A DNA stretch of 64,000 nt from an uncultured Prevotella sp. GTDB lineage: Bacteria; Bacteroidota; Bacteroidia; Bacteroidales; Bacteroidaceae. Below the pieces are notes generated by a model. It had not been told where the DNA came from. It worked only from the letters and a program-made list of their open reading frames with translations, and did not search any database. The position numbers and the translations under genes are program-made. This document shows, piece after piece, positions 17,867 through 26,430 of the stretch; position 1 is the first letter of the stretch, and each line of letters starts with the position of its first letter. Location: NCBI GenBank assembly GCA_947170725.1, contig CAMVUM010000009.1, forward strand, positions 1-64,000. Reading direction: 5' to 3'.

Positions 17867-19333
17867 ATGAAAAAGATTGCAAACTATCTCTTGCCGGCGA
17901 TTTGCCTTGTTGCTGTCGTATTTTCCGTAGCAGCTTTCAATAAAGCCGGAGCCGCCACACCGGCAGCAGCCGTACCATCAGGCCAGCCTGTCGACCTAAC
18001 CGTGGCCGCAGAGAAGGCTCTGCCTTCCGTCGTACATATCAAGTATGTGCAGAATAGCAAGATCAAGACCGTGGAAGTACAGAGTGACCCGTTCAGCGAT
18101 TTCTTCTCCGATCCGTTCGGCGGTTTCTTCGGACGCGGAAACGGAGGCACACAGAAGCGTCAGGTTCAGACTCCCAAGAAAACAGCCACCGGCTCGGGCG
18201 TGATTATCTCGACCGATGGATATATCGTGACCAACAACCACGTTGTGGACGGTGCCGACGAACTGACCGTAACACTCAACGACAATCAGGAGCACTCAGC
18301 ACGCATCATCGGAACGGACAAGACAACCGACCTTGCCCTCATCAAGATTGACGGCAAGAACCTCCCCGCCATCACAATCGCCAACAGCGACGACATCAAG
18401 GTGGGCGAATGGGTGCTCGCCGTGGGTAACCCGCTCGGTCTTAACAACACCGTTACGGCAGGTATCGTCAGCGCCAAAGCCCGCTCGCTCGGTGCCAACG
18501 GTGTGGAGTCGTTCATCCAGACAGACGCCGCCATCAACGCCGGCAACTCCGGCGGTGCGCTGGTCAACACCCGCGGTGAGCTGGTGGGCATCAACGCCAT
18601 GCTCTACTCGCAGACCGGCTCATACAGCGGCTATGGTTTCGCCATCCCGACGACCATTATGAACAAGGTTGTTGACGACCTGAAGAAATACGGCACGGTG
18701 CAGCGCGCCATGATCGGCATACAGGGCATTGACGTAAAGAACTATGTGGACAGCCAGAAAGACCAGGGAAAGGAGATTGATCTCGGCACGATGGAGGGCA
18801 TCTATGTGGCCAAAGTCATTGAAGAAGGAGCTGCCGCCGACGCCGGAATCAAGGAAGGCGACGTCATCACAGCCGTTGACGGCCAGAAGGTGACACGCAT
18901 GGCTCAGCTTCAGGAAATCATTGCCCGCAAGCGTCCGGGCGACAAACTCTCGCTGACCTTCCTGCACAACAAGAAGAAGTCGACCGAAACCGTGACGCTC
19001 AAGAACGAGCAAGGCAACACCAAGGTGGTCAAGAACGCTGACCTCGACGTGCTCGGCGCAAACTTCCGCGAAATCACCGACGCCCAGAAGAAGCAGCTCA
19101 ACATCGGCTACGGACTGGAAGTCATCAAGGTGGACAACGGAAAGATGAAGGAGGCCGGCATCAGCCGCGGATTCATCATCCAGCGCGTGAACAACCAGAC
19201 GGTCAGAACCATCGACGAGCTGCAGGACATCGTCAAGGAAGCGTCAACCAGCAAGGAGCCAGTTCTCTACATCCAGGGAATCTATCCCACTGGCAAGAAG
19301 ACCTACTTCGCCGTACCGCTGACAAGCGAATAA
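17867..19333 (+). CDS. degP: HtrA/DegP-type periplasmic serine protease (Do family)
   Basis: This 488-aa protein has an N-terminal signal/anchor (residues ~5-27). The trypsin-like domain (about 45-275) contains the catalytic triad: His125 in TNNHVV, Asp155 in TDLALI and Ser228 in GNSGGALV. A glycine/phenylalanine-rich loop (DFFSDPFGGFFGRGNGG) near residue 80 is typical of the LA loop in Bacteroidota members. Two PDZ domains follow (about 285-385 and 395-488). It degrades or refolds misfolded envelope proteins. It has its own promoter and terminator and therefore seems monocistronic. Confidence 0.95.
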   Translation: MKKIANYLLPAICLVAVVFSVAAFNKAGAATPAAAVPSGQPVDLTVAAEKALPSVVHIKYVQNSKIKTVEVQSDPFSDFFSDPFGGFFGRGNGGTQKRQVQTPKKTATGSGVIISTDGYIVTNNHVVDGADELTVTLNDNQEHSARIIGTDKTTDLALIKIDGKNLPAITIANSDDIKVGEWVLAVGNPLGLNNTVTAGIVSAKARSLGANGVESFIQTDAAINAGNSGGALVNTRGELVGINAMLYSQTGSYSGYGFAIPTTIMNKVVDDLKKYGTVQRAMIGIQGIDVKNYVDSQKDQGKEIDLGTMEGIYVAKVIEEGAAADAGIKEGDVITAVDGQKVTRMAQLQEIIARKRPGDKLSLTFLHNKKKSTETVTLKNEQGNTKVVKNADLDVLGANFREITDAQKKQLNIGYGLEVIKVDNGKMKEAGISRGFIIQRVNNQTVRTIDELQDIVKEASTSKEPVLYIQGIYPTGKKTYFAVPLTSE

Positions 19334-19363
19334 ACAACGGAGACCAAACTCTATCATATTCAC

Positions 19364-19410
19364 AATGGAGGCAGGAACCGACCACAAGGCGTTTCTGCCT
19401 CCATTTTTTA
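19364..19410 (+). terminator. Intrinsic terminator after htrA
   Basis: ATGGAGGCAGGAA pairs with TTCTGCCTCCAT across a 14-nt loop and is followed by six T residues. Confidence 0.9.
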
Positions 19411-19552
19411 TATGCAGCAAGCGCTTCTGTCATTATACATAAATGAACCGGAAGCAAAGACACAGAGAAGGGAAGTTGAAAAGAAAGCCCCTCCCCTTTC
19501 TCCTCATTATCACTTTTTTACATTTTCCGTCACTCCTTTTATCATATTTCCC

Positions 19553-19583
19553 TTTGCACTTCAAAAAAAAACTTTTAACTTTG
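19553..19583 (+). promoter_or_regulatory. Consensus promoter of rpoD
   Basis: TTTG (19553-19556), exactly 19 bp, then TAACTTTG (19576-19583) match the Bacteroidota promoter consensus. Transcription would start near 19590, leaving a leader of about 15 nt before ATG 19606. Confidence 0.85.
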
Positions 19584-19605
19584 CAACTATATAAACTTAA
19601 CGCCA

Positions 19606-20469
19606 ATGAGACAACTGAAAATCACAAAATCAATTACCAACCGTGAAAGTGCGTCTCTTGAGAAATACTTGCAGGAGATCGGTAAGGAAGAACTTCTCAC
19701 TGTAGAAGAAGAGGTGGAGTTGGCACAGCGAATCCGGAAGGGAGACCGAAGGGCGCTGGACAAACTTACTAAGGCAAACCTGCGCTTTGTTGTCTCTGTG
19801 GCCAAACAATATCAGAACCAAGGACTAAGCCTTCCGGACCTTATCAACGAAGGTAATGTCGGACTGATCAAAGCCGCAAAAAAGTTCGACGAGACACGCG
19901 GTTTCAAGTTTATATCGTATGCCGTCTGGTGGATACGCCAGAACATACTTCAGGCTATAGCCGAACAGAGCCGTATCGTAAGACTTCCGCTCAATCAGGT
20001 TGGGTCGATGAACAAGATAAACCGGGCGCTCAACAAGTTCGAACAGGAGAACGAGCGCCGTCCGTCTATTGAGGAAATATCTGAAGAGATAAATATCCCG
20101 ACAGACAAAATAGACGACGCAATGAAGACAACAGGACGTCACGTGTCCGTAGATGCACCATTCTCCGAGGGTGAAGAAGGCGGATTGCTGGACGTGTTGG
20201 TCAACAATGACTCACCTATGGCCGACAAACAGCTCGTGATGGAATCACTGAGAGCTGAAATAAACAACGTGTTGCAATGTCTCAACGAACGCGAACGTAA
20301 TATCGTCGAATCATTCTATGGCATCAACCGTCCGGAAATGACGCTCGACGAAATCGGAACAAAATACGGATTGACACGCGAACGCGTCAGACAGATAAAG
20401 GAAAAAGCGATCAGACAGCTGAGAAAGAACACGAACAATCATCTGCTAAAATCATATTTAGGACAATAA
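19606..20469 (+). CDS. rpoD: Primary RNA polymerase sigma factor (sigma-70 / SigA)
   Basis: This 287-aa protein has the compact form of the primary sigma factor in Bacteroidota, without the long region 1.1 and NCR. Region 1.2-2 includes [20 protein letters not shown] and [34 protein letters not shown] is region 2.4, which reads the -7 box. Region 3 follows (about 125-200), and region 4 ends with [20 protein letters not shown], the -33-recognising helix-turn-helix. It is preceded by a consensus promoter. Three or four further genes follow closely on the same strand. Confidence 0.97.
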   Translation: MRQLKITKSITNRESASLEKYLQEIGKEELLTVEEEVELAQRIRKGDRRALDKLTKANLRFVVSVAKQYQNQGLSLPDLINEGNVGLIKAAKKFDETRGFKFISYAVWWIRQNILQAIAEQSRIVRLPLNQVGSMNKINRALNKFEQENERRPSIEEISEEINIPTDKIDDAMKTTGRHVSVDAPFSEGEEGGLLDVLVNNDSPMADKQLVMESLRAEINNVLQCLNERERNIVESFYGINRPEMTLDEIGTKYGLTRERVRQIKEKAIRQLRKNTNNHLLKSYLGQ

Positions 20470-20477
20470 AACATAAA

Positions 20478-20954
20478 ATGAAATCAGTTAAATACTTATT
20501 CCTTGCCGCCACACTGTTGGCGCTGTCCGCAGCCCCCGAGGCTTCTGCAAAAAGAAAACTTCTCCCGAAATCTTATATGTTCGGCTTCTCGGCATCGTTC
20601 AGAGATTCCACTGTCTATTTCACCAACATACAGTCAGTAGACAGCACATGGATAGAAACCAAGGGAAATATGCTCCTCGGACGGAACGTATATTCGTATC
20701 AGCTGAAGAACTACATGAACGAACTCGGCATGCCGCACAGGACGTGCATCGTGATTTTTGCCGAAAAGCACAAGGACGCAGAGAAGAAACTGATGAAACT
20801 AAGACACAAATACACGGGAAAGGCAAAGAAACAATATGATGTCAAGGTTCTGGCCGACACGGATTTCCGTTTCCGTCCCGTCAGCATAGACGTCATCGCA
20901 CCGGATGAAGAAGCCGAGGCGCCACAGCCGAAAAGCCATAAAAAAAAGAAATAA
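20478..20954 (+). CDS. Secreted protein of unknown function, basic C-terminus
   Basis: This 158-aa protein starts 8 bp after rpoD. A signal peptide (MKSVKYLFLAATLLALSAAP...ASA, about 24 residues) is followed by a small alpha/beta region (FGFSASFRDSTVYFTNIQSV) and ends in a lysine-rich tail (KSHKKKK). I recognise no known domain; it looks like a conserved Bacteroidota hypothetical. Its position between rpoD and the kinase gene, with gaps of 8 and 9 bp, implies co-transcription. Confidence 0.8.
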   Translation: MKSVKYLFLAATLLALSAAPEASAKRKLLPKSYMFGFSASFRDSTVYFTNIQSVDSTWIETKGNMLLGRNVYSYQLKNYMNELGMPHRTCIVIFAEKHKDAEKKLMKLRHKYTGKAKKQYDVKVLADTDFRFRPVSIDVIAPDEEAEAPQPKSHKKKK

Positions 20955-20963
20955 GTCCGGAAA

Positions 20964-21845
20964 ATGGGAGAAAACACCAATCTGTTCAAAATAGCAGACT
21001 TTCTCGTCAGAGTCACATTCAATGATACGGACGGTATGGCCCTCCTGCCGTCTTTCAGAGCGTTCAGATGTGAGGAAGACAACAGCGGCGAAGTGCTCAT
21101 TGACGTGACCGTTGACAACGGGCTGAAACCACGGCGTGACGGACAGAAAATCAGGAATTTTGATACAGGGAACGGCCATACGCTCGTTCATAAACTGCCC
21201 GAGGGAGGCTATCAGTTCATCATACGGGACACATTGGAACGCGACTGCTGCCTACTGCAAACTGACAGCCGGTTCAAGGTATGTCGCTGCGCGCTCAACG
21301 GCACACGCGACATGCGCTCGTTCGGACTCAACGATGCACTTCTGCTCTCCTTCGCTTTCGCCACTGCATTCCACGGCGCGTTGCTTATACATGCCTCATG
21401 CGTAGTGAAAGACGGCTGGGGCTATCCCTTCACGGCGAAAAGCGGAACAGGGAAAAGCACTCACACATCACTGTGGATGAAGCACATCGAAAATGTAGAA
21501 CTGCTCAACGACGACAATCCGGTGATACGGTTTATCGACGGGGAGGCTTTCATCTACGGCTCACCATGGAGCGGAAAAACGCCTTGTTACAGAAACAGGA
21601 AAGCACGGCTGAGAGCAGTGACGAAAATCGAACGCGCCACTAAAAACAGCATCGAGAAGTCAAAGCCAATCAACGCCTTCGGAATGATGCTGACCGCATG
21701 TTCGTCGATGAAGTGGGACAACGAAATATATGGCGGAGTATGCGACACAGCAACACGCATCATTGAAACAACACCAATATACACACTACACTGTCTGCCG
21801 GACGAGCAGGCTGCAATACTATGTCACAAGACAATAGCAAGATAA
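20964..21845 (+). CDS. HPr-kinase-like / PEP-carboxykinase-like P-loop kinase
   Basis: This 293-aa protein contains a Walker A motif TAKSGTGKSTHTSLW (about 152-166) inside a segment (LIHASCVV...GYPFTAKSGTGKST) characteristic of HPr-kinase-related proteins found with PqqD-like proteins. LLNDDNPVIRF follows as the Walker B equivalent. The N-terminal ~130 residues form a separate domain. In other genomes such kinases occur with RiPP maturation genes; their substrate is mostly unknown. It overlaps the downstream peptidase gene by 25 bp, so the two are translationally coupled. No HPr gene is in the window. Confidence 0.82.
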   Translation: MGENTNLFKIADFLVRVTFNDTDGMALLPSFRAFRCEEDNSGEVLIDVTVDNGLKPRRDGQKIRNFDTGNGHTLVHKLPEGGYQFIIRDTLERDCCLLQTDSRFKVCRCALNGTRDMRSFGLNDALLLSFAFATAFHGALLIHASCVVKDGWGYPFTAKSGTGKSTHTSLWMKHIENVELLNDDNPVIRFIDGEAFIYGSPWSGKTPCYRNRKARLRAVTKIERATKNSIEKSKPINAFGMMLTACSSMKWDNEIYGGVCDTATRIIETTPIYTLHCLPDEQAAILCHKTIAR

Positions 21846-22297
21846 AGACACTGCGCGTAACCAACGCCATACTGCTGCCGGAAATAATACGAATGATAGA
21901 CTCCGGCCATACCGTGACGTTGCCATTGCGCGGCTACAGCATGCGGCCATTCCTTGAAGACGGCCGCGACAAGGCTTTGCTGTCTGCCGTGGACAGACTG
22001 TCCATTGGAATGCCAGTATTGGCGGAAACGTCTCCCGGCCTTTATGTGCTCCACCGGATAGTCGGCATAGATGGCGAACGTGTAACACTGCTCGGTGACG
22101 GCAACATAACGCCGGAACACTGCCGTCTCTCTGACATCAAGGCCGTGGCCGTGGCGTTCTACCGCAAGGGACGCACCGTTCCCGATCGTACCGACGGACG
22201 TAAGTGGCGGACGTATTCGTTTTTATGGACAAGACTCCGCCCCATGCGTCGCTATCTGCTCTTCATATACCGGCAATTCATAAAGATAATGGCTTAG
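21821..22297 (+). CDS. SipW-like S24/S26-family peptidase
   Basis: This 158-aa protein shows the motifs of ER/archaeal-type signal peptidases: GYSMRPF with Ser40, VLHRIVGI with His78 and LLGDGNIT with Asp93. It would thus use a Ser-His pair, not the Ser-Lys pair of bacterial LepB. It lacks the usual N-terminal membrane anchor; only a C-terminal RRYLLFIYRQFIKIM segment is hydrophobic and basic. Together with the overlapping kinase and following PqqD-like gene it suggests maturation or export of a peptide, but no precursor is obvious. Confidence 0.8.
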   Translation: MSQDNSKIKTLRVTNAILLPEIIRMIDSGHTVTLPLRGYSMRPFLEDGRDKALLSAVDRLSIGMPVLAETSPGLYVLHRIVGIDGERVTLLGDGNITPEHCRLSDIKAVAVAFYRKGRTVPDRTDGRKWRTYSFLWTRLRPMRRYLLFIYRQFIKIMA

Positions 22298-22426
22298 TTC
22301 CATACGCCCTACCATCCGGACGGACACAATTGACACATGCCGACACCTGCCATCGTATCCAGACATGTATGACAAAGACATAACCATACATGCCGCGCCA
22401 CACAATTGTATGGGGATATACACAAC

Positions 22427-22468
22427 ATGAAAGAAACAACATTCAATAAAACCTATATTAAACAATGA
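22427..22468 (+). CDS. Possible 13-codon ORF coupled to the PqqD-like gene
   Basis: A 13-codon ORF (MKETTFNKTYIKQ) ends in a TGA that overlaps the ATG of the PqqD-like gene (ATGA at 22465-22468). It could be a coupling leader or chance. No homology can be claimed for so short a peptide. Confidence 0.25.
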   Translation: MKETTFNKTYIKQ

Positions 22469-22731
22469 AAAGAAAGAAAGGATTTAATCTGCGCAATGTC
22501 TGCGGCGAACGGATTATCGTTGCCGAAGGCCGTGAAAACATAGATTTCAGCAAGATAATAAGCATGAACGAATCGTCTGAATTCCTTTGGAATGCCATAG
22601 ACGGAAAAGATTTCACGACCGATGACCTCGTCCGTATGATCACAGATGAATATGAAGTGGACGAAGCCACCGCCCGACAGGATGCCGAGACAGTGGTACA
22701 GCTGTGGACGAAGGCCGGAATAGTGGAATGA
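22465..22731 (+). CDS. PqqD-family peptide-binding protein
   Basis: This 88-aa protein fits the PqqD fold, a small winged-helix-like domain that binds precursor leader peptides in RiPP pathways. NLRNVCGERIIVAEG, MNESSEFLWNAIDGKDFT and LVRMITDEYEVDEATARQDAE follow the family pattern (hydrophobic strand, 'N.t...iW..ldG', then 'l...y.v....a..D'). It lies 167 bp after the peptidase. A stand-alone PqqD with a kinase and peptidase but no radical SAM enzyme is unusual. The exact role is unknown. Confidence 0.85.
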   Translation: MKRKKGFNLRNVCGERIIVAEGRENIDFSKIISMNESSEFLWNAIDGKDFTTDDLVRMITDEYEVDEATARQDAETVVQLWTKAGIVE

Positions 22732-22746
22732 CAAAACGATAAAAGA

Positions 22747-22790
22747 ATAGCCAAAGGAAACTCCTGTTGTAGCTTCCTTTGGCTATTTGA
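22747..22790. terminator. Bidirectional terminator
   Basis: ATAGCCAAAGGAA (22747-22759) and TTCCTTTGGCTAT (22774-22786) form a perfect stem with a 14-nt loop between the convergent PqqD-like gene and the outer membrane protein gene. Confidence 0.85.
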
Positions 22791-22799
22791 CGCTTCTTC

Positions 22800-24368
22800 T
22801 CAGAACGTATAACCCAAGGATAGAAGCATTTGGTGGCGCTTGTTGCTGACATCGACGGGATTTGCCGTGTTGTTCTCGTCAAGCACATCGTAGAAAGGAC
22901 GGAACGTTCCGTTTGTCTGACTATACTGATATGCTATATCAATGGAAAACTTGTCAAGACGATAACCGATACCGGCCGTAATGCGATAGGTATCCTTCCA
23001 ATTTGTAAAGTCTGTGGAAGAAGAATAGCTTATGCCGTAAGAGTCGAGACAGCCATCCTTGACACCATTACTATTATACATCGGCGAGAGATAGTTGAAA
23101 CCAAGGCGCACCGAAATATCGTTATCCGGTTTGAACTCCGCACCAACTTTCACCGTGTGTACACCCTTGAGTGTATTAGACGTATGACCGTTCATTTTCA
23201 GATCCGACGATGTATCTTCATACCCGTCCCAACTGTAACCATTGATTATACGGCTGTCCAAGTTGCCATAATCGGCATATTCGTATGAAGCTCCGAGAGC
23301 CAGATAACGGTCGATGGTGTGGCCGAGGCTCAGTCCGAACTTCCACGGGGTGTATAGTTTGAAATCATATTCATTACCGATACTCATTGAGTATGTTCCA
23401 TAGTTCTTGTCGTCCACAACCATCGCCGTATGATTACGTGTAGTGAGATCATACCACGTTGGCGTAGCCACGGACAAACCGATACGGAACGGCGACTCCG
23501 CCACAGGACGGAATATGACGCCCGCCTTGACATCCACTCCGGAACCGCTTATTTCCCGCGTGTCTTCAACCAGCACACCGTCAACGGCATCAACATTCGG
23601 GGCAAAGAGTTCGGCATATTCAGAATATCCCTTGTAATGAACGTCATGCAGTCCGACTGTCAGCCCGAGATAGACACGATCATTGATATTTCCGCTGATA
23701 TTGAAGTCATAAGAGCCTATATAACCGCTGTTCTTGCGATCCATCATATAGCGTTCGGCACCATAGTAACCGTAGTCAGGAGCCGACATGTCAGAGCCCG
23801 GCACAACCAACAGGGCATTATAGTAGAGTTCATCCAGATTGCTGAATGCACGGTCATCCGATGTTATATAGTCTCCGTCCGGATATACAAAATTCCAACC
23901 TCCTTCAGCGGCTTTCGCACCTTTGTTGTAGGATACCTTGTTCTGTGAAGCGTCAGCACCCACGTTGCCAGCAGCATTAAGTATGAAATTGAAATTGCGA
24001 CTCTTGTGATAGTTGAAAGCGAAATTCACAAATGACCGGCTGTCTGTACGCATTGAATAGACGAAACCTATCTGGTCGAAACTCATGTTGGTCTTGTCGG
24101 CACCGGCAAATTTCACGGCATCTTGTTGGGAAACAAATCCGAACGAAGCTGAAGCCGTAGAATGCCGAAACAAGCCTATACCAGCAGGATTGGTCCCTAT
24201 CGTCGAAATATCGGCACCAAGAGCGTCCATCGCTCCTCCCATACCCACATAACGAGCCGTACCGTTCAGGTCTCCCGTGGCCAGTTCGGCATTTATGTAA
24301 GTCTCCTGTGCGACTGCGGTAAGAGAACTTCCCATCAACGCAGCAATCAAAACATATTTTGTTCTCAT
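22800..24368 (-). CDS. FadL/OmpP1-like outer membrane protein
   Basis: This 522-aa protein begins with a signal peptide MRTKYVLIAALMGSSLTAVAQ, which selects the start at 24368 over an upstream in-frame start at 24431. The mature N-terminus contains GTARYVGMGGAMDALGADIS and IGTNPAGIGLFR, matching the 'NPA' and 'ARa.GmGgA' hallmarks of the FadL/OmpP1/hemin-receptor-like barrel family in Bacteroidota. The protein ends in a typical barrel strand (HQMLLSLGYTF). Such proteins may take up hydrophobic compounds; the ligand is unknown. It lies 90 bp after a secreted Tyr/Trp-rich protein gene on the same strand. Confidence 0.88.
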   Translation of the reverse strand: MRTKYVLIAALMGSSLTAVAQETYINAELATGDLNGTARYVGMGGAMDALGADISTIGTNPAGIGLFRHSTASASFGFVSQQDAVKFAGADKTNMSFDQIGFVYSMRTDSRSFVNFAFNYHKSRNFNFILNAAGNVGADASQNKVSYNKGAKAAEGGWNFVYPDGDYITSDDRAFSNLDELYYNALLVVPGSDMSAPDYGYYGAERYMMDRKNSGYIGSYDFNISGNINDRVYLGLTVGLHDVHYKGYSEYAELFAPNVDAVDGVLVEDTREISGSGVDVKAGVIFRPVAESPFRIGLSVATPTWYDLTTRNHTAMVVDDKNYGTYSMSIGNEYDFKLYTPWKFGLSLGHTIDRYLALGASYEYADYGNLDSRIINGYSWDGYEDTSSDLKMNGHTSNTLKGVHTVKVGAEFKPDNDISVRLGFNYLSPMYNSNGVKDGCLDSYGISYSSSTDFTNWKDTYRITAGIGYRLDKFSIDIAYQYSQTNGTFRPFYDVLDENNTANPVDVSNKRHQMLLSLGYTF

Positions 24369-24458
24369 TTTAATAATCGTTTTTAATATATAAATAACAG
24401 TCTGGCCTGGTTCGTCCGCATATTGAAACAATAATGAGAGATTTTTGTATATGGAATC

Positions 24459-25328
24459 CTATCTGCGTCCGCCAAAACCACCACCACGCGCTCCGCTGCC
24501 ACCTGTAGAGCGGCTTCCGCCACTGAAACCGCCTCCCGAACGGCTTCCGCCGAAGCTGCCGTTGCTGTAAGACTGTATGGGACGCTGCGTCGTATTGTTA
24601 CGTACCATTGTGTTCGTGCGGTTTACGCCAAAACGCTCTGATGCTGAGAAATTGCGGTTACGCACACCAGAAGCCATCCTTCTGCTGCGGTCGGCAATAC
24701 CATTTGAGACTGCCGACGTGCCGCCGTTGTGGCTTGCTCTGATACGCCCTACACCATAAGCGCGGTTCTGCGTTCCGGCCGGTCCTCCGCCACGGAGTGT
24801 GACATAGTGGGGACCACCCCAAACACCACCGTACCAACCATGCCAGCCGCAACCGTACCATGGAGAATGCCAGCCATAATACCATGGTGAATACCATCCG
24901 CAGTACCATGGATCATACCATCCATAGTTCCATGGGTCATACCATCCGTACCACGACGAGCGGCCCGCATAATAGCCGGCCCAGTAGGGGTCGCTCCACG
25001 AATAGTCGTCAAAGCGGCTCATGCGGCGCGCCAGCTGATAATCGTCGGGACTTTCAGCCGCGAGCGAATCAGGATAAACACCGGCTACGGCGTCAAAATC
25101 GACAATGTCATTTCCGGCCGAGTCTATCTCCTGAACATAGGTTCCGCGACGGTTATAGTCGTCAACACTGCGGTCGCTACCGGAATAATAGGTGTCGCGC
25201 GGCATGCCATAGTCACGCTTGCTTTTCTCAACGTTGGCCTTTGTCGGCACAAAATACATATCGTCCTGAGCGAGACCTGCAAGAGGCAACGCCACGGACG
25301 CCAATGATGCAAGAAACCATCTCTTCAT
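24459..25328 (-). CDS. Secreted Trp/Tyr/Gly-rich low-complexity protein
   Basis: This 289-aa protein has a signal peptide (MKRWFLASLASVALPLAGLAQ). A middle segment (about 110-170) is built of repeats of the type W-Y-(D/S/H)-P-W-x-Y/C-G-W, for example YGWYDPWNYGWYDPWYCGWY. The C-terminal third is Gly/Ser/Arg/Asn-rich and ends GGGFGGRR. I recognise no enzymatic domain. Similar proteins occur in other Bacteroidota as unnamed secreted or surface proteins. The repeats could mediate carbohydrate or protein adhesion through aromatic residues. Met1 of the frame is 2 codons upstream (25334). Confidence 0.8.
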   Translation of the reverse strand: MKRWFLASLASVALPLAGLAQDDMYFVPTKANVEKSKRDYGMPRDTYYSGSDRSVDDYNRRGTYVQEIDSAGNDIVDFDAVAGVYPDSLAAESPDDYQLARRMSRFDDYSWSDPYWAGYYAGRSSWYGWYDPWNYGWYDPWYCGWYSPWYYGWHSPWYGCGWHGWYGGVWGGPHYVTLRGGGPAGTQNRAYGVGRIRASHNGGTSAVSNGIADRSRRMASGVRNRNFSASERFGVNRTNTMVRNNTTQRPIQSYSNGSFGGSRSGGGFSGGSRSTGGSGARGGGFGGRR

Positions 25329-25362
25329 AATCACTATTTATTTAATTCATTTACTCACGTTA

Positions 25363-25443
25363 CAAAATTATCAATAATAATATTACAAATATAAGGAAAA
25401 ACCCTAAACGCCGGTAGGTTTTTCCCTATTTTTTGTATTTTTG
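25363..25443. promoter_or_regulatory. Divergent promoter region
   Basis: On the plus strand TATTTTTG at 25436-25443 is a -7 box 19 nt before prmA. On the minus strand TATATTTG (25393-25386) and TAATTTTG (25370-25363) are candidate -7 boxes for the secreted aromatic-rich protein. None has a clear -33 partner. Confidence 0.4.
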
Positions 25444-25462
25444 CATCAAAATTCGCACAATT

Positions 25463-26359
25463 ATGAAGTACTACGAGATTGATTTTAACATACGATTGAC
25501 CCACAACGGGACTGCCGATTGCTGCAATGACAACGAATTAATGATGCAGAACGCACGCGACATTATCGCAGCCGTCACCGGTGAAGCCTGTCTTGAAACA
25601 TTTGAGTACACAGACAACGGACTGAAAGGATATGTCCAAACAAGTCTTTTCAACCGCGACACACTCGACACGGCTATTGACTCTATCCCATTTGACAATA
25701 TCTGTGTGACCTACGAAGTCAATGAGGCAGAAGACAAAGACTGGAACGAGACTTGGGAAAACGAAGGGTTTGAACCTATAACGGTCAACAACCGTTGCGT
25801 CATTCACGACGGCCGCCATCTCCCGGAAGACGGAGGATATGAAATCAGCGTCGAGATTGACGCCCGCATGGCTTTCGGGACGGGCACCCATGAGACCACG
25901 CGTATGGTCGCCGCCACGCTGCTGGACACCGACATGAAGGGCAAGAACGTTCTTGACTGCGGATGCGGAACCGGCATACTGAGCATCATCGCCATGAAAT
26001 GCGGTGCAGCCAAAGCTGTGGGATATGATATCGACGAATGGAGCGTGGACAACTCTCGTCACAATGCCGTGATCAACCGTGTGGAAGAGCGGTTCCTCCC
26101 CATCCTTGGCGACGCATCGGTGCTGACCGGCATAGACTACCGGTTCGACGTAGTGACGGCAAACATCAACCGCAATATCCTCCTTCACGACATGGCCGCT
26201 TTCCGGAGCGTGATGACCGACGGCGCCATGCTTATCCTCAGCGGCTTCTACAGTGAAGACACTGACGTTCTGATAGCTAAAGCCGCCGAACTCGGACTCG
26301 CCCACAGCCAGACTTACACGGACAACGGCTGGGCCTGCATGACTTTCCGTGTCAAATAA
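25463..26359 (+). CDS. prmA: Ribosomal protein L11 methyltransferase
   Basis: This 298-aa S-adenosylmethionine-dependent enzyme trimethylates amino groups of ribosomal protein L11. The start is ATG 25463 (MKYYEIDFNIR). An N-terminal substrate-binding domain (about 1-105) is followed by the conserved AFGTGTHETTRMVAATLL and the SAM site VLDCGCGTGILSIIAMKCGA, then the catalytic-site motif TANINRNIL. All family signatures are present and the length is normal. Confidence 0.95.
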   Translation: MKYYEIDFNIRLTHNGTADCCNDNELMMQNARDIIAAVTGEACLETFEYTDNGLKGYVQTSLFNRDTLDTAIDSIPFDNICVTYEVNEAEDKDWNETWENEGFEPITVNNRCVIHDGRHLPEDGGYEISVEIDARMAFGTGTHETTRMVAATLLDTDMKGKNVLDCGCGTGILSIIAMKCGAAKAVGYDIDEWSVDNSRHNAVINRVEERFLPILGDASVLTGIDYRFDVVTANINRNILLHDMAAFRSVMTDGAMLILSGFYSEDTDVLIAKAAELGLAHSQTYTDNGWACMTFRVK

Positions 26360-26430
26360 ATCATAGCAACATAGCAGAACCGGATTCTATAACAACATAT
26401 AAAAAACGCCTTCAGACTATCCGGCGACCG

